DNA of 64,000 nucleotides from NCBI GenBank assembly GCA_022706685.1, contig JAKJCA010000005.1:1-64000 (forward strand). The letters are read 5' to 3'. The notes under the pieces were generated by a model. The model was given only the letters and a program-made list of their open reading frames with translations. It had not been told where the DNA came from and ran no database searches. How positions within the stretch are numbered: the stretch's first letter is position 1; every line of letters starts with the position of its first letter. Made by a program: the position numbers and the translations under genes. The DNA is from Bacillota bacterium. Lineage in GTDB: Bacteria > Bacillota > Clostridia > Oscillospirales > Acutalibacteraceae. This document shows, in pieces, positions 42,222-55,417 of the stretch.

Positions 42222-43391
42222 ATGATCATTTGCGAAGCGGAAAAGTGCAGCGGTTGTTCCCTTTGCTATAATGTCTGCCCGACCCGATGCATCGAGATGA
42301 AGTATGACGTTAACGGAGCGCTTTCTCCTGTTGTCGACGAGTCGGTGTGTATCCGATGCATGGTTTGCCGGGATTCTTGCATCGCAAACAACAAGATTTC
42401 TTTTTCGCCCCCGATCAAATTATTTGCGGGCTGGTCTTTAATCAAAGACGACAGAAAAAGCAGTTCCTCCGGCGGCGCCGCATCGGTCTTCAGTTCAAAG
42501 ATGATCGAAAAAGGCGGATACGTGTTCGGCGCCGGATTTTCGGATCATCTTCAGTTGAAACATTACTGCGCCGGTACGCCCGAGCAGTTGAAAGGCTTTA
42601 AAGGTTCAAAGTATTTCCAAAGTTATATCGGGGACGCTTACACCTTGGCGGCAAAACATTTGCATGACGGCAAGCCTGTTCTTTTTGTCGGGAGCCCTTG
42701 CCAGGTATGGGCTTTGCGCCGTTTTGTGGGTTCCGAGGACGAGAACCTCGTTGCGGTCGATTTTGTTTGCCACGGTGTTCCGTCCCAAAAATATATCGAC
42801 GAGTATATCGAATATCTGACGCCTTCGCTCCCTTCGCCGCCGGACAGTATTTCTTTTCGGGTATCCCAGCATTATATTTTTCAATTGTTTAAAGAAGGGA
42901 AAACCGTATTTTCCAACTCATACGAAGACGATATATTCCTGAACGGTTTTTTCTGCGGCGTTTATCACAGAGACAGTTGTTACCGGTGCCCGTTCGCGCA
43001 AAAGAACAGGGCGTCCGATATCACAATCGGCGATTTCTGGGGACTCGGAAAAAACGTCGCCTTTCAGCATGACCAAGCCGACGGCGTATCTTTAATTATG
43101 GCGAATACGACGAAAGGGCTGTCGTATATTGAAAGCTGCGCAGACCGTTTGTTTTTAGAGCAGAGAAGCGTTGAAGAAGCCGTGCAGGGCAATTCTCAGC
43201 TTTCCGGGCCGGTACCGGTCAGCAAAGCCCGGATCGCTTTCAAAAATAATTACAAAAAAAAAGGGTTCGTCCGTTCCGCTCAATGTTATCTGAACCGGAA
43301 AAAACGCGCAAATGCGAGGTCGGATCGGATTTCCGCCGTCAAACGCTTCATCAAGCATTGCCTGTCCATAGGCGAAAAAACCTTTTTATAA
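42222..43391 (+). CDS. FrhB-like iron-sulfur protein (F420 hydrogenase beta subunit family)
   Basis: A 389-residue protein. Two [4Fe-4S] clusters are expected from CSGCSLCYNVCPTRC and CIRCMVCRDSCIANN. The rest belongs to the coenzyme F420 hydrogenase/dehydrogenase beta family: SSSGGAASVFSSKMIEKGGYVFGAGF, FVGSPCQVWALRRF, VDFVCHGVPS and DITIGDFWGLGKN. In non-methanogens such proteins are often next to polysaccharide pyruvyltransferases and glycosyltransferases. Their reaction there is unproven; they may reduce an oxidised sugar intermediate. F420 itself is not required by this context. Confidence 0.85.
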   Translation: MIICEAEKCSGCSLCYNVCPTRCIEMKYDVNGALSPVVDESVCIRCMVCRDSCIANNKISFSPPIKLFAGWSLIKDDRKSSSSGGAASVFSSKMIEKGGYVFGAGFSDHLQLKHYCAGTPEQLKGFKGSKYFQSYIGDAYTLAAKHLHDGKPVLFVGSPCQVWALRRFVGSEDENLVAVDFVCHGVPSQKYIDEYIEYLTPSLPSPPDSISFRVSQHYIFQLFKEGKTVFSNSYEDDIFLNGFFCGVYHRDSCYRCPFAQKNRASDITIGDFWGLGKNVAFQHDQADGVSLIMANTTKGLSYIESCADRLFLEQRSVEEAVQGNSQLSGPVPVSKARIAFKNNYKKKGFVRSAQCYLNRKKRANARSDRISAVKRFIKHCLSIGEKTFL

Positions 43392-43445
43392 CAACAATCG
43401 TAATCTTTTTGCCCGGCAAAGCAAACTTTTTGAAGAAGAAGTGAA

Positions 43446-44639
43446 TTGATTTTGAAATTGGGGATTGCCGCTCCATACGATGTGAGAAATCCGCGCTCTT
43501 GGTCCGGGACGCCTTTCAGTCTCTGGTCCGCGTTAAAGCGCTTCGATGATGCCGAAATCGACTGTATCAATCTGTCGGATTATTACACATTTTTTAACCA
43601 AAGACTCCATTATATTCAATCGACCGATTGGAAAGCCTCTTTCAAAAAGAAAGCCAGAGTGTCAAAATACGGCGTTTCGGAATTAAATCCGCTTCATTCC
43701 CGCCTGCTTGAAAAACATTGCGCGCATCATCAATATGACGCGGTACTGGAAATGGGCGGCTACCGCACCGGAAAACTTATGCCTGCCCGTTATATTTACA
43801 GCGACTCCACCCATGATATGGCCCTCGATTTTTACGAAAAATCCGGAGAACTTCCCTATCCATACAAAGCGGAGGATTTGGACGTCGTAAAAAGGGCGGC
43901 TGAATACTGCCGGGATATGTATCTGCAATCAGACGGCATCTTCTGCATGAGCCGCTGGATGCGGGAGAACCTGATCCGCGCGACAGGCGTCGATGCCGAT
44001 AAGACCCATACGGTTTATGCCGCGGCCAACTGGCACGGCATCGATATCAAGGATCTATTTCATCCGAAAAGTATTCATGGAAAAAAAAGGTTTAATATCG
44101 TTGTGGTGGGCGTGACGTTTCGCGGCAAAGGGGTCGATATTATAATTCGGGCGCTGAAGGTTCTGAACAACGAATCTTCTACCGAATATTTTCTGCACGT
44201 CGCAGGGCTCAACGATGACAAAGAACTGTCCGGAAATTCCCACGTCATCAATCACGGTTTTTTGGATAAGGCTCGGCTGGTCGCTTTGTTGAATGAATGC
44301 GACATTTTTGTTTTGCCCTCACGGTTTGATTATTTCGGAATAGCGTTTATTGAGGCGATGAGCTGCGGCCTGCCTTGCATTGGCAGAAACATTTGCGCTA
44401 TGCCGGAAATTATCGACGCAGGCATCAACGGCGAATTGGTCGACGGCGACGATGAAACGAAACTGGCCGCGTTAATCGACAAAATTTGTTCCAATGAAGA
44501 GCAATACTTGCGTTTTTCGAAAAACGCAATCATAAAGGCGAAAACCTATAGTTGGGAACGTATTGCGGAACAAATGCTGGCCACTATGAAGGAACGGGCA
44601 ATTTATCCGTCTAGAGTAAGCCTAGACAAGCCGGAATAG
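43446..44639 (+). CDS. Family 4 glycosyltransferase
   Basis: A retaining GT-B enzyme of about 397 residues. The C-terminal half carries the donor-site pattern: NIVVVGVTFRGKGVDIIIRALKVL, NECDIFVLPSRFDYFGIAFIEAMSCGLPCIG (EX7E-type) and AMPEIIDAGINGELVDGDD. The N-terminal half has EMGGYR and FCMSRWMRENLI. TTG 43446 or TTG 43452 are the candidate starts, both with poor ribosome sites. The last gene of the AT-rich polysaccharide cluster. Confidence 0.88.
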   Translation: MILKLGIAAPYDVRNPRSWSGTPFSLWSALKRFDDAEIDCINLSDYYTFFNQRLHYIQSTDWKASFKKKARVSKYGVSELNPLHSRLLEKHCAHHQYDAVLEMGGYRTGKLMPARYIYSDSTHDMALDFYEKSGELPYPYKAEDLDVVKRAAEYCRDMYLQSDGIFCMSRWMRENLIRATGVDADKTHTVYAAANWHGIDIKDLFHPKSIHGKKRFNIVVVGVTFRGKGVDIIIRALKVLNNESSTEYFLHVAGLNDDKELSGNSHVINHGFLDKARLVALLNECDIFVLPSRFDYFGIAFIEAMSCGLPCIGRNICAMPEIIDAGINGELVDGDDETKLAALIDKICSNEEQYLRFSKNAIIKAKTYSWERIAEQMLATMKERAIYPSRVSLDKPE

Positions 44640-44728
44640 AATATGCAAAATCAGACAAAACCAAAATTAAAGCCGATCCCGCTGTTATATGAAACAACGA
44701 GGCAGCCGCAAGTTGGCTTTTTACTGTT

Positions 44729-44762
44729 AACCGGTCTTTTTATATCATGATAAAACCGGTTC
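44729..44762. terminator. Imperfect palindrome, possible terminator
   Basis: AACCGG ... CCGGTT (44729 to 44761) enclose TTTTAT/ATAAAA and a TATCATGATA core. It lies 90 bases after the GT4 gene and before ribF. It could instead be a regulatory site for ribF. Confidence 0.4.
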
Positions 44763-44796
44763 GTTGAAGACAGACTCCAATTGTATGGGTGAGCGC

Positions 44797-45711
44797 ATGA
44801 CAAAGCAGACAAAAACGGCAATAGCCCTCGGCACGTTCGACGGGCTTCACAAAGGGCACCGGGCGGTCATCGCCGCCGCCCTGGCTTTCCGCAGCCGCGG
44901 CCTTGAGGCGCGCATATTGCTTTTTGACACCCATCCGCAGAAGGTTTTGACAGGGGTTTCGCCCGGCGAACTGATGACGCCGACGCTTCGGGAGCGCGAA
45001 CTGGCCAGTCTCGGCATCAAGGCGGAAACGGTCGCTTTTGATGAAATCAAGGACTGGGAACCCGAGCGGTTTTTCCGGGAAATCCTGCTCAAGCGCCTGC
45101 GGTGCGCGGCGGTTGCCTGCGGAGAAGGCTATCGTTTCGGCCGCGCGGCCGCCGGAGACGCCGCGTTAATGGAAACATTTTGCCGCGAAAGCGGCCTGGA
45201 TTTCACGTTGGCGGAAACCGTGATGGACGCCGGTGAACCGGTGAGTTCCACCCGTATCAGAAAAGCGCTGGAGAACGGCGAGCCCGAGCTTGCCGCGCGG
45301 ATGCTCGGGAGGCCCTTCTCCTATGATTTCGAGGTCGTCTACGGCAGGCGGCTGGCGAGGTATATGGGTACTCCGACGATGAACCAGCTTTTCGACGAGG
45401 GTTTCTGCATCCCGAAACACGGGGTCTACCTTTCCCGCGTAACCGTCGAGGGGAAACAGCTTGCTGCCGTAACCAATATCGGCGTCCAGCCCACCTTCGG
45501 CGGCAAACAGCTGCGCAGCGAAACGAACATCCTCGATTTCAGCGGCGAACTTTACGGCCGGCGTATCGAGGTCGCGCTGCTTCGTTATCTGCGCGCCGAG
45601 ATGAAGTTCCGCTCCCTGGGAGCGCTCAGGGAACAGATCGGTTCCGACAGCGCGAAAGCGCGCGAATTCTTCCCGCTGTACGGGCCGGACGGTCTTCAAT
45701 TAAATGAATAA
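44797..45711 (+). CDS. ribF: Bifunctional riboflavin kinase/FAD synthetase
   Basis: A 304-residue enzyme making FMN and FAD from riboflavin. The N-terminal adenylyltransferase shows ALGTFDGLHKGHRAV (HxGH-type site) and EPVSSTRIRKALENG. The C-terminal riboflavin kinase region has VYGRRLARYMGTPTMNQL, ITNIGVQPTFGG-type and ETNILDFSGELYGR. The kinase part reads RYMGTPTMNQ where GxPTAN is usual, a mild deviation. ATG 44797 is followed by the family N-terminus; an earlier ATG at 44764 lacks a ribosome site. Commonly next to truB/rbfA, but not here. Confidence 0.92.
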   Translation: MTKQTKTAIALGTFDGLHKGHRAVIAAALAFRSRGLEARILLFDTHPQKVLTGVSPGELMTPTLRERELASLGIKAETVAFDEIKDWEPERFFREILLKRLRCAAVACGEGYRFGRAAAGDAALMETFCRESGLDFTLAETVMDAGEPVSSTRIRKALENGEPELAARMLGRPFSYDFEVVYGRRLARYMGTPTMNQLFDEGFCIPKHGVYLSRVTVEGKQLAAVTNIGVQPTFGGKQLRSETNILDFSGELYGRRIEVALLRYLRAEMKFRSLGALREQIGSDSAKAREFFPLYGPDGLQLNE

Positions 45712-45744
45712 TAATACATTTCGGAATTATAAAATGCCCGCTTA

Positions 45745-45753
45745 TGCTATAAT
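45745..45753 (+). promoter_or_regulatory. Extended -10 promoter for carAB
   Basis: TGC-TATAAT, 40 bases before carA ATG. The -35 region is weak. The leader is too short for a PyrR attenuator, and no ARG box was found. Confidence 0.6.
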
Positions 45754-45793
45754 GTTAGGTTAGAAAGCCTCGTGGGGAAAGGCAAGGTGTTGG

Positions 45794-46873
45794 ATGCGGG
45801 CATATCTCGTTCTTGAAGACGGTTCGGTTTATGAAGGCACCGCCTGCGGCGCGTTTCGCGAGGTTGCCTGCGAAGTTGTTTTTAATACCTCCATGACGGG
45901 TTACCTGGAAGTGCTGACCGACCCCTCCTACGCCGGTCAGGGCATCGTCATGACCTACCCGATGATCGGCAACTACGGCGTCAGCATGGAAGACTGCGAA
46001 TCCGCAAGGCTCCAGCCCGTGGCTTTTATCGTCCACGAACTTTGTCAGGCGCCTTCGAACTTCAGGAACGAAAAGCCGCTCGAAGAAGTACTCGAGGCGT
46101 TCGGCATCCCCTGCATCAGCGGGATCGACACACGCTCGGTGGTCAAACGCCTGCGTGAAAGCGGTACGATGCGCGGCCTGATTACCGACGACTGCTCGGA
46201 TCCGGCGCGCTGCGCCGGGCTTATCGCCGCATTTACGCAAGCCGGGCTGGTGGAGTCCGTCAGCACAAAACATCCTATCTTCTACGGGTCGGACAATTCC
46301 GGCCCGAGCGTCGCTTTGCTCGACTGCGGAACAAAATACAATATCGCGAAATCGCTTGAGCGCAGAGGCTGCAGGGTCACGGTTTACCCTTGCGGCACTT
46401 CGGCACAGGATATCCTCGCGGGCGGCCACGACGGGTTGATGCTCAGCAACGGTCCCGGCGACCCGGCCGACTGCAAGGATATCATCCGGGAGGTCCGCAA
46501 ACTGTACGACGCCGGCATCCCGACTTTCGCCATCTGCCTAGGCCATCAGCTGATGGCTCTCGCGACGGGCGGAAAAACGGTGAAAATGAAATACGGGCAC
46601 CGCGGCGCGAACCATCCCGTCAAATTTACCGCTGACGACACCTCGTTCATCACCTCGCAGAACCACGGCTATATGGTGTGCGCCGAAGGCTTGCCGAAAA
46701 ACGCCGAAATCAGCTGCGTCAACGTCAACGACAAAACCGTGGAGGGCGTCGTTTATCACGGCAAGCCGCTGTTCACGGTGCAGTTCCATCCCGAGGCCTC
46801 TCCGGGGCCCCGCGATACAGCCTTTCTGTTTGACCGCTTCATCGACCTGATGGGGAAGGGGGGCTGCCTGTGA
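45794..46873 (+). CDS. carA: Carbamoyl-phosphate synthase, glutaminase subunit
   Basis: A 359-residue small subunit releasing ammonia from glutamine for CarB. FNTSMTGYLEVLTDPSYAGQ and GNYGV mark the N-terminal domain. The class I amidotransferase domain has the nucleophile Cys248 in FAICLGHQLMALATGG, SNGPGDP before it, and the His-Glu pair in FHPEASPGP. AAGGTG precedes ATG 45794. It overlaps carB by 4 bases. It supplies both arginine and pyrimidine pathways unless a second copy exists elsewhere. Confidence 0.96.
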   Translation: MRAYLVLEDGSVYEGTACGAFREVACEVVFNTSMTGYLEVLTDPSYAGQGIVMTYPMIGNYGVSMEDCESARLQPVAFIVHELCQAPSNFRNEKPLEEVLEAFGIPCISGIDTRSVVKRLRESGTMRGLITDDCSDPARCAGLIAAFTQAGLVESVSTKHPIFYGSDNSGPSVALLDCGTKYNIAKSLERRGCRVTVYPCGTSAQDILAGGHDGLMLSNGPGDPADCKDIIREVRKLYDAGIPTFAICLGHQLMALATGGKTVKMKYGHRGANHPVKFTADDTSFITSQNHGYMVCAEGLPKNAEISCVNVNDKTVEGVVYHGKPLFTVQFHPEASPGPRDTAFLFDRFIDLMGKGGCL

Positions 46874-49800
46874 TCGATAAAAGCATTAAAAAAGTCATGG
46901 TCATCGGCTCCGGACCCATCATCATCGGCCAGGCCGCCGAGTTCGACTACGCCGGTACCCAGGCCTGCCGCTCGCTGCGCGAAGAAGGCGTCGAGGTGGT
47001 CCTGGTCAATTCCAACCCCGCGACCATCATGACCGACGGCGAAATGGCCGACAAAGTATATATCGAACCGCTCACGGTCAGAACCGTGTCAAAAATCATC
47101 GAAATCGAACGCCCCGACTCCCTGCTGCCGACGCTCGGCGGCCAGACAGGGCTGAACCTGGCGATGGAACTCGAGGAAAAAGGTATTCTGGCGCAGTTGG
47201 GCGTCCGTCTCATCGGTATTTCCGCCAAAGCGATTAAAATGGCGGAGGACCGCCAGGAATTCAAGGATACCATGCTGCGCATCGGCGAACCCTGCATCGA
47301 GTCCAAAGTGGTGGAAACCGTCGCGGATGCGCTCGCGTTTTCGGAGCAGATCGGTTATCCGGTCATTGTCAGGCCGGCTTACACGCTCGGCGGTACGGGC
47401 GGCGGCATCGCCGATTCGCCGGAGCAGCTGCATGAAATCGCGGCCAACGGCATCCGGCTCTCCCGCGTCGGGCAGGTGCTGATCGAAAAATGCATCTCCG
47501 GCTGGAAAGAGATCGAGTATGAGGTGATGCGCGACGGCAAAGGCAACTGCATCACCGTCTGCAATATGGAAAACCTCGACCCCGTCGGCGTGCATACGGG
47601 CGACTCCATCGTCGTCGCGCCGTCCCAGTCGCTGTCGGATAAAGATTATCAAATGCTGCGCTCCTCGGCGCTGAACATCATCTCGGCGCTGGGCATACAG
47701 GGCGGCTGCAACGTGCAGTTCGCGCTGCATCCCGATTCGTTCGAGTACGCGGTCATCGAGGTCAACCCGCGCGTGTCCCGTTCGTCCGCCCTCGCCTCGA
47801 AAGCGACGGGTTACCCCATCGCGCGCGTCGCGGCGAAAATCGCGCTCGGTCTCGGCCTTGACGAAATCCCCAACGCCGTTACTGGAAAAACCTTCGCCTG
47901 TTTTGAGCCGGCTCTCGACTATTGCGTCGTAAAATTCCCCAAATGGCCCTTTGACAAATTCGTAACCGCCAAACGCACGCTGGGCACCCAAATGAAGGCG
48001 ACCGGAGAAGTGATGGCGATTTCCCGCTCCTTCGAGGCGGCGCTGCACAAGGCGGTCAACTCGCTCGAGGAGAACAGGGAAAGCCTTTTGGTACCTGCGC
48101 TGACCGAAAAAACGCCGGACGAACTCAGGGTACTGCTGAAAAACATTGACAACGAACGCCTCTATACCGTCGCGGCTGCGATCTATAAAGAAATCCCCCT
48201 GGAAGAGATTAACAGCATCACAAAAATAGACCTGTGGTTCCTCAACCGCATCGACAACATCGTTCGGATGGAAAAGCTGCTGCGTTCCGGCCTGTTCGAC
48301 CGTGAAACCGTCGCGCGGGCCAAGCAGATGGGTTTCACCGATTCGATGATCGCCAAAGACCTGGGCATCACCGCGTCGGCTGTCACCAATATGCGCCGGC
48401 GCTGGGGCATCACGCCCGCTTTCTCGATTGTCGACACCTGCGCGGCGGAGTTTGCGGCCGCGACGCCCTATTACTATTCCGATTACGGCGTGGAAAACGA
48501 GGTCAGTCCAAGCTCGGACAGAAAAAAAGTGCTGGTGCTCGGTTCGGGACCCATCCGTATCGGCCAGGGAATTGAATTCGACTACTGCTCGGTGCACAGC
48601 ATCTGGGCGCTGAGAAAAGCCGGCTGTGAAACCATTATTATCAACAACAACCCCGAGACCGTCTCGACCGATTTCGATATCGCCGACAAACTTTATTTCG
48701 AACCCCTGACGCCGGAATACGTCACCAACATCGTCGAACTCGAAAAGCCCGACGGGGCGGTGGTCCAGTTCGGCGGGCAGACCGCCATCAAGCTGACCAA
48801 AACGCTTCACGACCTGGGCGTGCCTATTTACGGCACCGACGCCGACCATGTCGACGCCGCCGAAGACCGCGAACGTTTTGACGAGGTGCTCGAACTCTGC
48901 GGCATCACCAGACCGAGGGGGCAGACGGTCTTCACCGAGGAAGAGGCTATCCTCGCGGCGCATTCGCTCGGCTACCCGGTTCTCGTCAGGCCGAGTTACG
49001 TGCTCGGGGGACAGGGCATGCAAATCGCGGTGTCCGACAGCGACATCCGCGAGTTTATGGGCATCATCACGCGCACCGTTCAGGAACATCCCGTGCTGGT
49101 GGACAAATACGTCATGGGCACCGAGGTCGAGGTCGACGTCATCTGCGACGGCACCGACATCCTGATACCCGGTATCATGGAACACATTGACCGCGCGGGC
49201 ATCCATTCGGGCGACTCTATATCGGTCTATCCCGCGGTGACGCTGTCACCGCAGATTCAGCGCACCATCGTCGACTATTCGCGCAGGCTCGCCTACGCTT
49301 TGCAGGTGGTCGGGATGATGAACATCCAGTTCATCGTTTCGAGAGGAACGGTCTATATCATCGAAGTCAATCCGCGCTCGTCGAGAACGGTGCCCTATAT
49401 CAGCAAAGTCACGGGCATCCCCGCCATCGATCTCGCCACCAGGGCGGTGCTGGGGGAAAAGATACGGGACATGGGCTACGGCACGGGCCTCCGCCCCGAC
49501 AGCGGATATTACGCCATTAAGCTACCGGTGTTTTCGTTTGAAAAGATTACGGGGGCGGACACCTCGCTCGGGCCGGAGATGAAGTCGACCGGGGAAGTGC
49601 TCGGCATCGCACGGGATTACAACGAAGCGCTGCTGAAGGCCTTTGAGGGCGGAGGGGTTTCCCTGCCGGCGAACGGAAAAATCATTGTCACCGTCTGCGA
49701 CAAAGACAAAGCGGAGGTCTGCTCGATTCTCAAAGGCATGGAGGGTTCGGCTTTTGAGTATTACGCCACGCCGGGTACGCTCGACGCGCTGACACAGGCG

Positions 49801-50076
49801 GGAATCCCGGCCAAGCCGGTCAATAAAATCACTGGCGAAAGCCCCAACATCCTCGACCTGCTCTCGGCGGGCGGGATTTCTCTGATTATCAACACACCGA
49901 CGCACGGCAGACTGCAGACCAGAGACGGCTTTAAACTCCGCCGCCTGGCCGCCGAAGCGGGCACAGCCTGCCTGACTTCTCTCGACGCGGCAAAGGTGCT
50001 GCTGGAAAGCACGCTGATTATCGGAAAAGAAGACATTCACGTGACGGACATCGCTCACCTTTTCGACAAGAGGTAG
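46870..50076 (+). CDS. carB: Carbamoyl-phosphate synthase, large subunit
   Basis: A 1068-residue synthase using bicarbonate, ammonia and two ATP. Two homologous ATP-grasp halves are seen: IGSGPIIIGQAAEFDYAGTQA at the start and LGSGPIRIGQGIEFDYCSVHS near residue 558, with PAYTLGGTGGG and PSYVLGGQGM as matching loops. EVNPRVSRSSALASKATGYPIA and EVNPRSSRTVPYISKVTGIPAIDLA are the metal-site motifs. The C-terminal MGS-like domain (from about 930) is the usual allosteric region. GTG 46870 overlaps the carA stop. Length matches the family. Confidence 0.97.
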   Translation: MIDKSIKKVMVIGSGPIIIGQAAEFDYAGTQACRSLREEGVEVVLVNSNPATIMTDGEMADKVYIEPLTVRTVSKIIEIERPDSLLPTLGGQTGLNLAMELEEKGILAQLGVRLIGISAKAIKMAEDRQEFKDTMLRIGEPCIESKVVETVADALAFSEQIGYPVIVRPAYTLGGTGGGIADSPEQLHEIAANGIRLSRVGQVLIEKCISGWKEIEYEVMRDGKGNCITVCNMENLDPVGVHTGDSIVVAPSQSLSDKDYQMLRSSALNIISALGIQGGCNVQFALHPDSFEYAVIEVNPRVSRSSALASKATGYPIARVAAKIALGLGLDEIPNAVTGKTFACFEPALDYCVVKFPKWPFDKFVTAKRTLGTQMKATGEVMAISRSFEAALHKAVNSLEENRESLLVPALTEKTPDELRVLLKNIDNERLYTVAAAIYKEIPLEEINSITKIDLWFLNRIDNIVRMEKLLRSGLFDRETVARAKQMGFTDSMIAKDLGITASAVTNMRRRWGITPAFSIVDTCAAEFAAATPYYYSDYGVENEVSPSSDRKKVLVLGSGPIRIGQGIEFDYCSVHSIWALRKAGCETIIINNNPETVSTDFDIADKLYFEPLTPEYVTNIVELEKPDGAVVQFGGQTAIKLTKTLHDLGVPIYGTDADHVDAAEDRERFDEVLELCGITRPRGQTVFTEEEAILAAHSLGYPVLVRPSYVLGGQGMQIAVSDSDIREFMGIITRTVQEHPVLVDKYVMGTEVEVDVICDGTDILIPGIMEHIDRAGIHSGDSISVYPAVTLSPQIQRTIVDYSRRLAYALQVVGMMNIQFIVSRGTVYIIEVNPRSSRTVPYISKVTGIPAIDLATRAVLGEKIRDMGYGTGLRPDSGYYAIKLPVFSFEKITGADTSLGPEMKSTGEVLGIARDYNEALLKAFEGGGVSLPANGKIIVTVCDKDKAEVCSILKGMEGSAFEYYATPGTLDALTQAGIPAKPVNKITGESPNILDLLSAGGISLIINTPTHGRLQTRDGFKLRRLAAEAGTACLTSLDAAKVLLESTLIIGKEDIHVTDIAHLFDKR

Positions 50077-50082
50077 CGGCGG

Positions 50083-51498
50083 ATGCTTTTTTCGAGTTCC
50101 ATCTTCTTGTTCGTTTTTCTGCCGCTGGTCATCTTCGGCTACTACGTGCTGTTTAGAAAAAGCCGTCTGCTGCAGAATATGTTTCTGCTGGCCGCCTCGC
50201 TGTTTTTCTATGCCTGGGGCGAACCGAAGTTTGTACTGGTCATGATGCTCTCGATTGCCGCCAACTGGGCTTTCGGGCTGCTGGTCCATCGCTATAAAGG
50301 CCGGAAAATCAAAATCCGTTCGATCCTTGCCGCGGCGACGGTGTTTAACCTGGGCATCATGTTCGTCTTCAAATACCTGATGTTCACGCTCAACAATATC
50401 AACCATGTCTTCGGGCTCGGCATCAAGGTTCCGTATATCGCGCTGCCCATCGGCATCTCGTTCTTCACCTTTCAGGCCTTCTCTTATGTGCTTGACATCA
50501 ACCGAGGCGTCGGCGAGCTGCAGAAAAACCCTTTGTATACGGGCTTGTACATTTCCTTTTTCCCGCAGCTGATTGCCGGACCGATTGTGCGTTACGAGAC
50601 CATCGCCGCGGAAATTAAAAACCGCAAAGAAACGCTCGACGATTTTACGTCGGGCGTGACGAGATTCATCATCGGCTTTGTCAAAAAAATACTGCTGGCC
50701 AACACCATGGCGGTTGTGGCCGACAGCGCGTTCGACAGCGAAACGCCGGTTTCGGTCGCCCTCTCCTGGCTCGGGCTGTTCGCCTACGCGTTTCAGATTT
50801 ATTTTGACTTTTCCGGCTACTCCGACATGGCCATCGGTATGGGAAAAATGTTCGGGTTCCACTTTCTGGAAAACTTCGATTATCCCTACTCTTCGAAATC
50901 GGTCACCGAGTTTTGGCGCAGATGGCATATTTCGCTGGGCACGTGGTTCCGCGATTATGTCTATTTCCCGCTTGGGGGCAGCCGCGTCAACTCGAAAATG
51001 CGGCTGGTGTTCAATTTATTCGTCGTCTGGTTTTTAACCGGCGTATGGCACGGCGCCAACTGGACGTTTATCCTGTGGGGGCTGATGTATTTCCTGCTTA
51101 TTACGGCGGAAAAGCTGACCGGTTTCGAAAAGAAAACACGCAGGCTCGGCGTGCTGCGGAATATCTATCTGCTGTTTTGTGTCCTGATGGGCTGGGTACT
51201 CTTCCGCAGCGCGGATCTGCCTTACGCTCTGGGCTATTACCGGCAGCTTTTCGGGGCGGCCGGCAACGCGCTGACCGACGGACCGTTTTTCGCCCTGCTG
51301 TCGCAGTATTGGGTTTTCCTGGCGTGCGCCGCGCTGTTCTCTTTCCCCGTGGCAAAGGCGCTCGGCAAAAAGGTCGACACCAAAACCAAAAAACTCCCCG
51401 CGGCCGTTTACGCCGTCTGCCTGCTTGCGCTGATGCTCATCGCGGTGTCGTATGTGGTTAAGGGTTCCTACAACCCCTTTATCTATTTTAACTTCTGA
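50083..51498 (+). CDS. MBOAT-family O-acyltransferase (AlgI/DltB-like)
   Basis: A 471-residue polytopic membrane acyltransferase, about 10-12 helices. [11 protein letters not shown] near the N-terminus, [69 protein letters not shown] and [17 protein letters not shown], with the conserved catalytic His in the last, match AlgI-type enzymes. These transfer acetyl groups to exported polysaccharides. The usual partner, an AlgJ/DHHW-type lipase-fold protein, is not encoded next door; a uracil-DNA glycosylase follows 9 bases later. It starts 6 bases after carB, so it is probably co-transcribed with carAB, an unusual pairing. Confidence 0.9.
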   Translation: MLFSSSIFLFVFLPLVIFGYYVLFRKSRLLQNMFLLAASLFFYAWGEPKFVLVMMLSIAANWAFGLLVHRYKGRKIKIRSILAAATVFNLGIMFVFKYLMFTLNNINHVFGLGIKVPYIALPIGISFFTFQAFSYVLDINRGVGELQKNPLYTGLYISFFPQLIAGPIVRYETIAAEIKNRKETLDDFTSGVTRFIIGFVKKILLANTMAVVADSAFDSETPVSVALSWLGLFAYAFQIYFDFSGYSDMAIGMGKMFGFHFLENFDYPYSSKSVTEFWRRWHISLGTWFRDYVYFPLGGSRVNSKMRLVFNLFVVWFLTGVWHGANWTFILWGLMYFLLITAEKLTGFEKKTRRLGVLRNIYLLFCVLMGWVLFRSADLPYALGYYRQLFGAAGNALTDGPFFALLSQYWVFLACAALFSFPVAKALGKKVDTKTKKLPAAVYAVCLLALMLIAVSYVVKGSYNPFIYFNF

Positions 51499-51507
51499 GG
51501 TGCGGCC

Positions 51508-52083
51508 ATGAACCCCGGAATGGAAAACCTGAAAAAAGAATGCCTCCTGTGCCGGCGCTGCGCTTTGGGCGGCACGCGTACAAACGTCGTGTTCGGCGTC
51601 GGCAAAGAGGACGCCGAAGTGATGTTCGTCGGGGAGGGGCCCGGGGAGCAGGAAGACCTCCGGGGAGAGCCCTTTGTCGGCAGGGCGGGGCAGCTGCTTG
51701 ACAAGTTACTCGCCTGCGTGGACCTTGAGCGGAACACCAATATTTACATCGCCAACATCGTCAAATGCCGCCCACCGCAGAACAGGGACCCGCTGCCGGC
51801 GGAGCAGGAGACCTGCATCGCGTGGCTGATGGAGCAGATCCGGCTCATCGACCCGAAAATCATCGTCTGCCTCGGCAGGATCGCCGCCCAGCGTTTCATC
51901 GGCGCCGATTATAAAATCAGCGCGCGGCACGGCGAGTTTATCGAAACGGACGGCAGAATCGTCACGGCCACGTTCCATCCCGCCGCCGTGCTGAGAAATC
52001 CGCTGATCAAGCCCGATACCTTTGAGGATTTCATCGCCCTGCGCGAAAAAATACGGCAGGTCTGTACGCGGACTTATCCGTAA
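51508..52083 (+). CDS. Family 4 uracil-DNA glycosylase
   Basis: A 191-residue iron-sulfur uracil-DNA glycosylase that removes uracil from DNA. The cluster ligands are expected at Cys12 and Cys15 plus two later cysteines (in [12 protein letters not shown] and EQETCIAW). The glycosylase motif [20 protein letters not shown] and the late [11 protein letters not shown] are diagnostic of family 4. ATG 51508 follows GAGGTG. It is the last gene of the carAB transcript and is followed by a hairpin. Confidence 0.93.
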   Translation: MNPGMENLKKECLLCRRCALGGTRTNVVFGVGKEDAEVMFVGEGPGEQEDLRGEPFVGRAGQLLDKLLACVDLERNTNIYIANIVKCRPPQNRDPLPAEQETCIAWLMEQIRLIDPKIIVCLGRIAAQRFIGADYKISARHGEFIETDGRIVTATFHPAAVLRNPLIKPDTFEDFIALREKIRQVCTRTYP

Positions 52084-52096
52084 ACAGGCCGATGCA

Positions 52097-52128
52097 AACA
52101 TCCCGCGCCGGCTGCGGCGCGGGATGTT
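52097..52128. terminator. Perfect 14-bp hairpin between convergent genes
   Basis: AACATCCCGCGCCG (52097-52110) and CGGCGCGGGATGTT (52115-52128) around GCTG. No T tract follows on either strand. Confidence 0.6.
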
Positions 52129-52141
52129 ATATGTTCTGCTT

Positions 52142-55417
<3,276 letters not shown>

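Noticed and set aside
31435-43391. F420 biosynthesis or F420-dependent hydrogenase system, from the CofE-like and FrhB-like genes
   Set aside because: The two genes are 10 kb apart in different operons, with no CofC, CofD, CofG/H or hydrogenase large subunit; each fits its own local context better.
45712-45793. PyrR attenuator or ARG box before carAB
   Set aside because: The leader is about 40 bases and shows neither an antiterminator/terminator pair nor TGAAT-N4-ATTCA.
47089-49206. 705-codon open frame antisense to carB
   Set aside because: Shadow frame of a GC-rich gene; carB matches its family along its whole length and the antisense protein has no recognisable domain.
49522-50928. 468-codon antisense frame across carB and the MBOAT gene
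   Set aside because: It covers parts of two unrelated real genes and resembles no protein.
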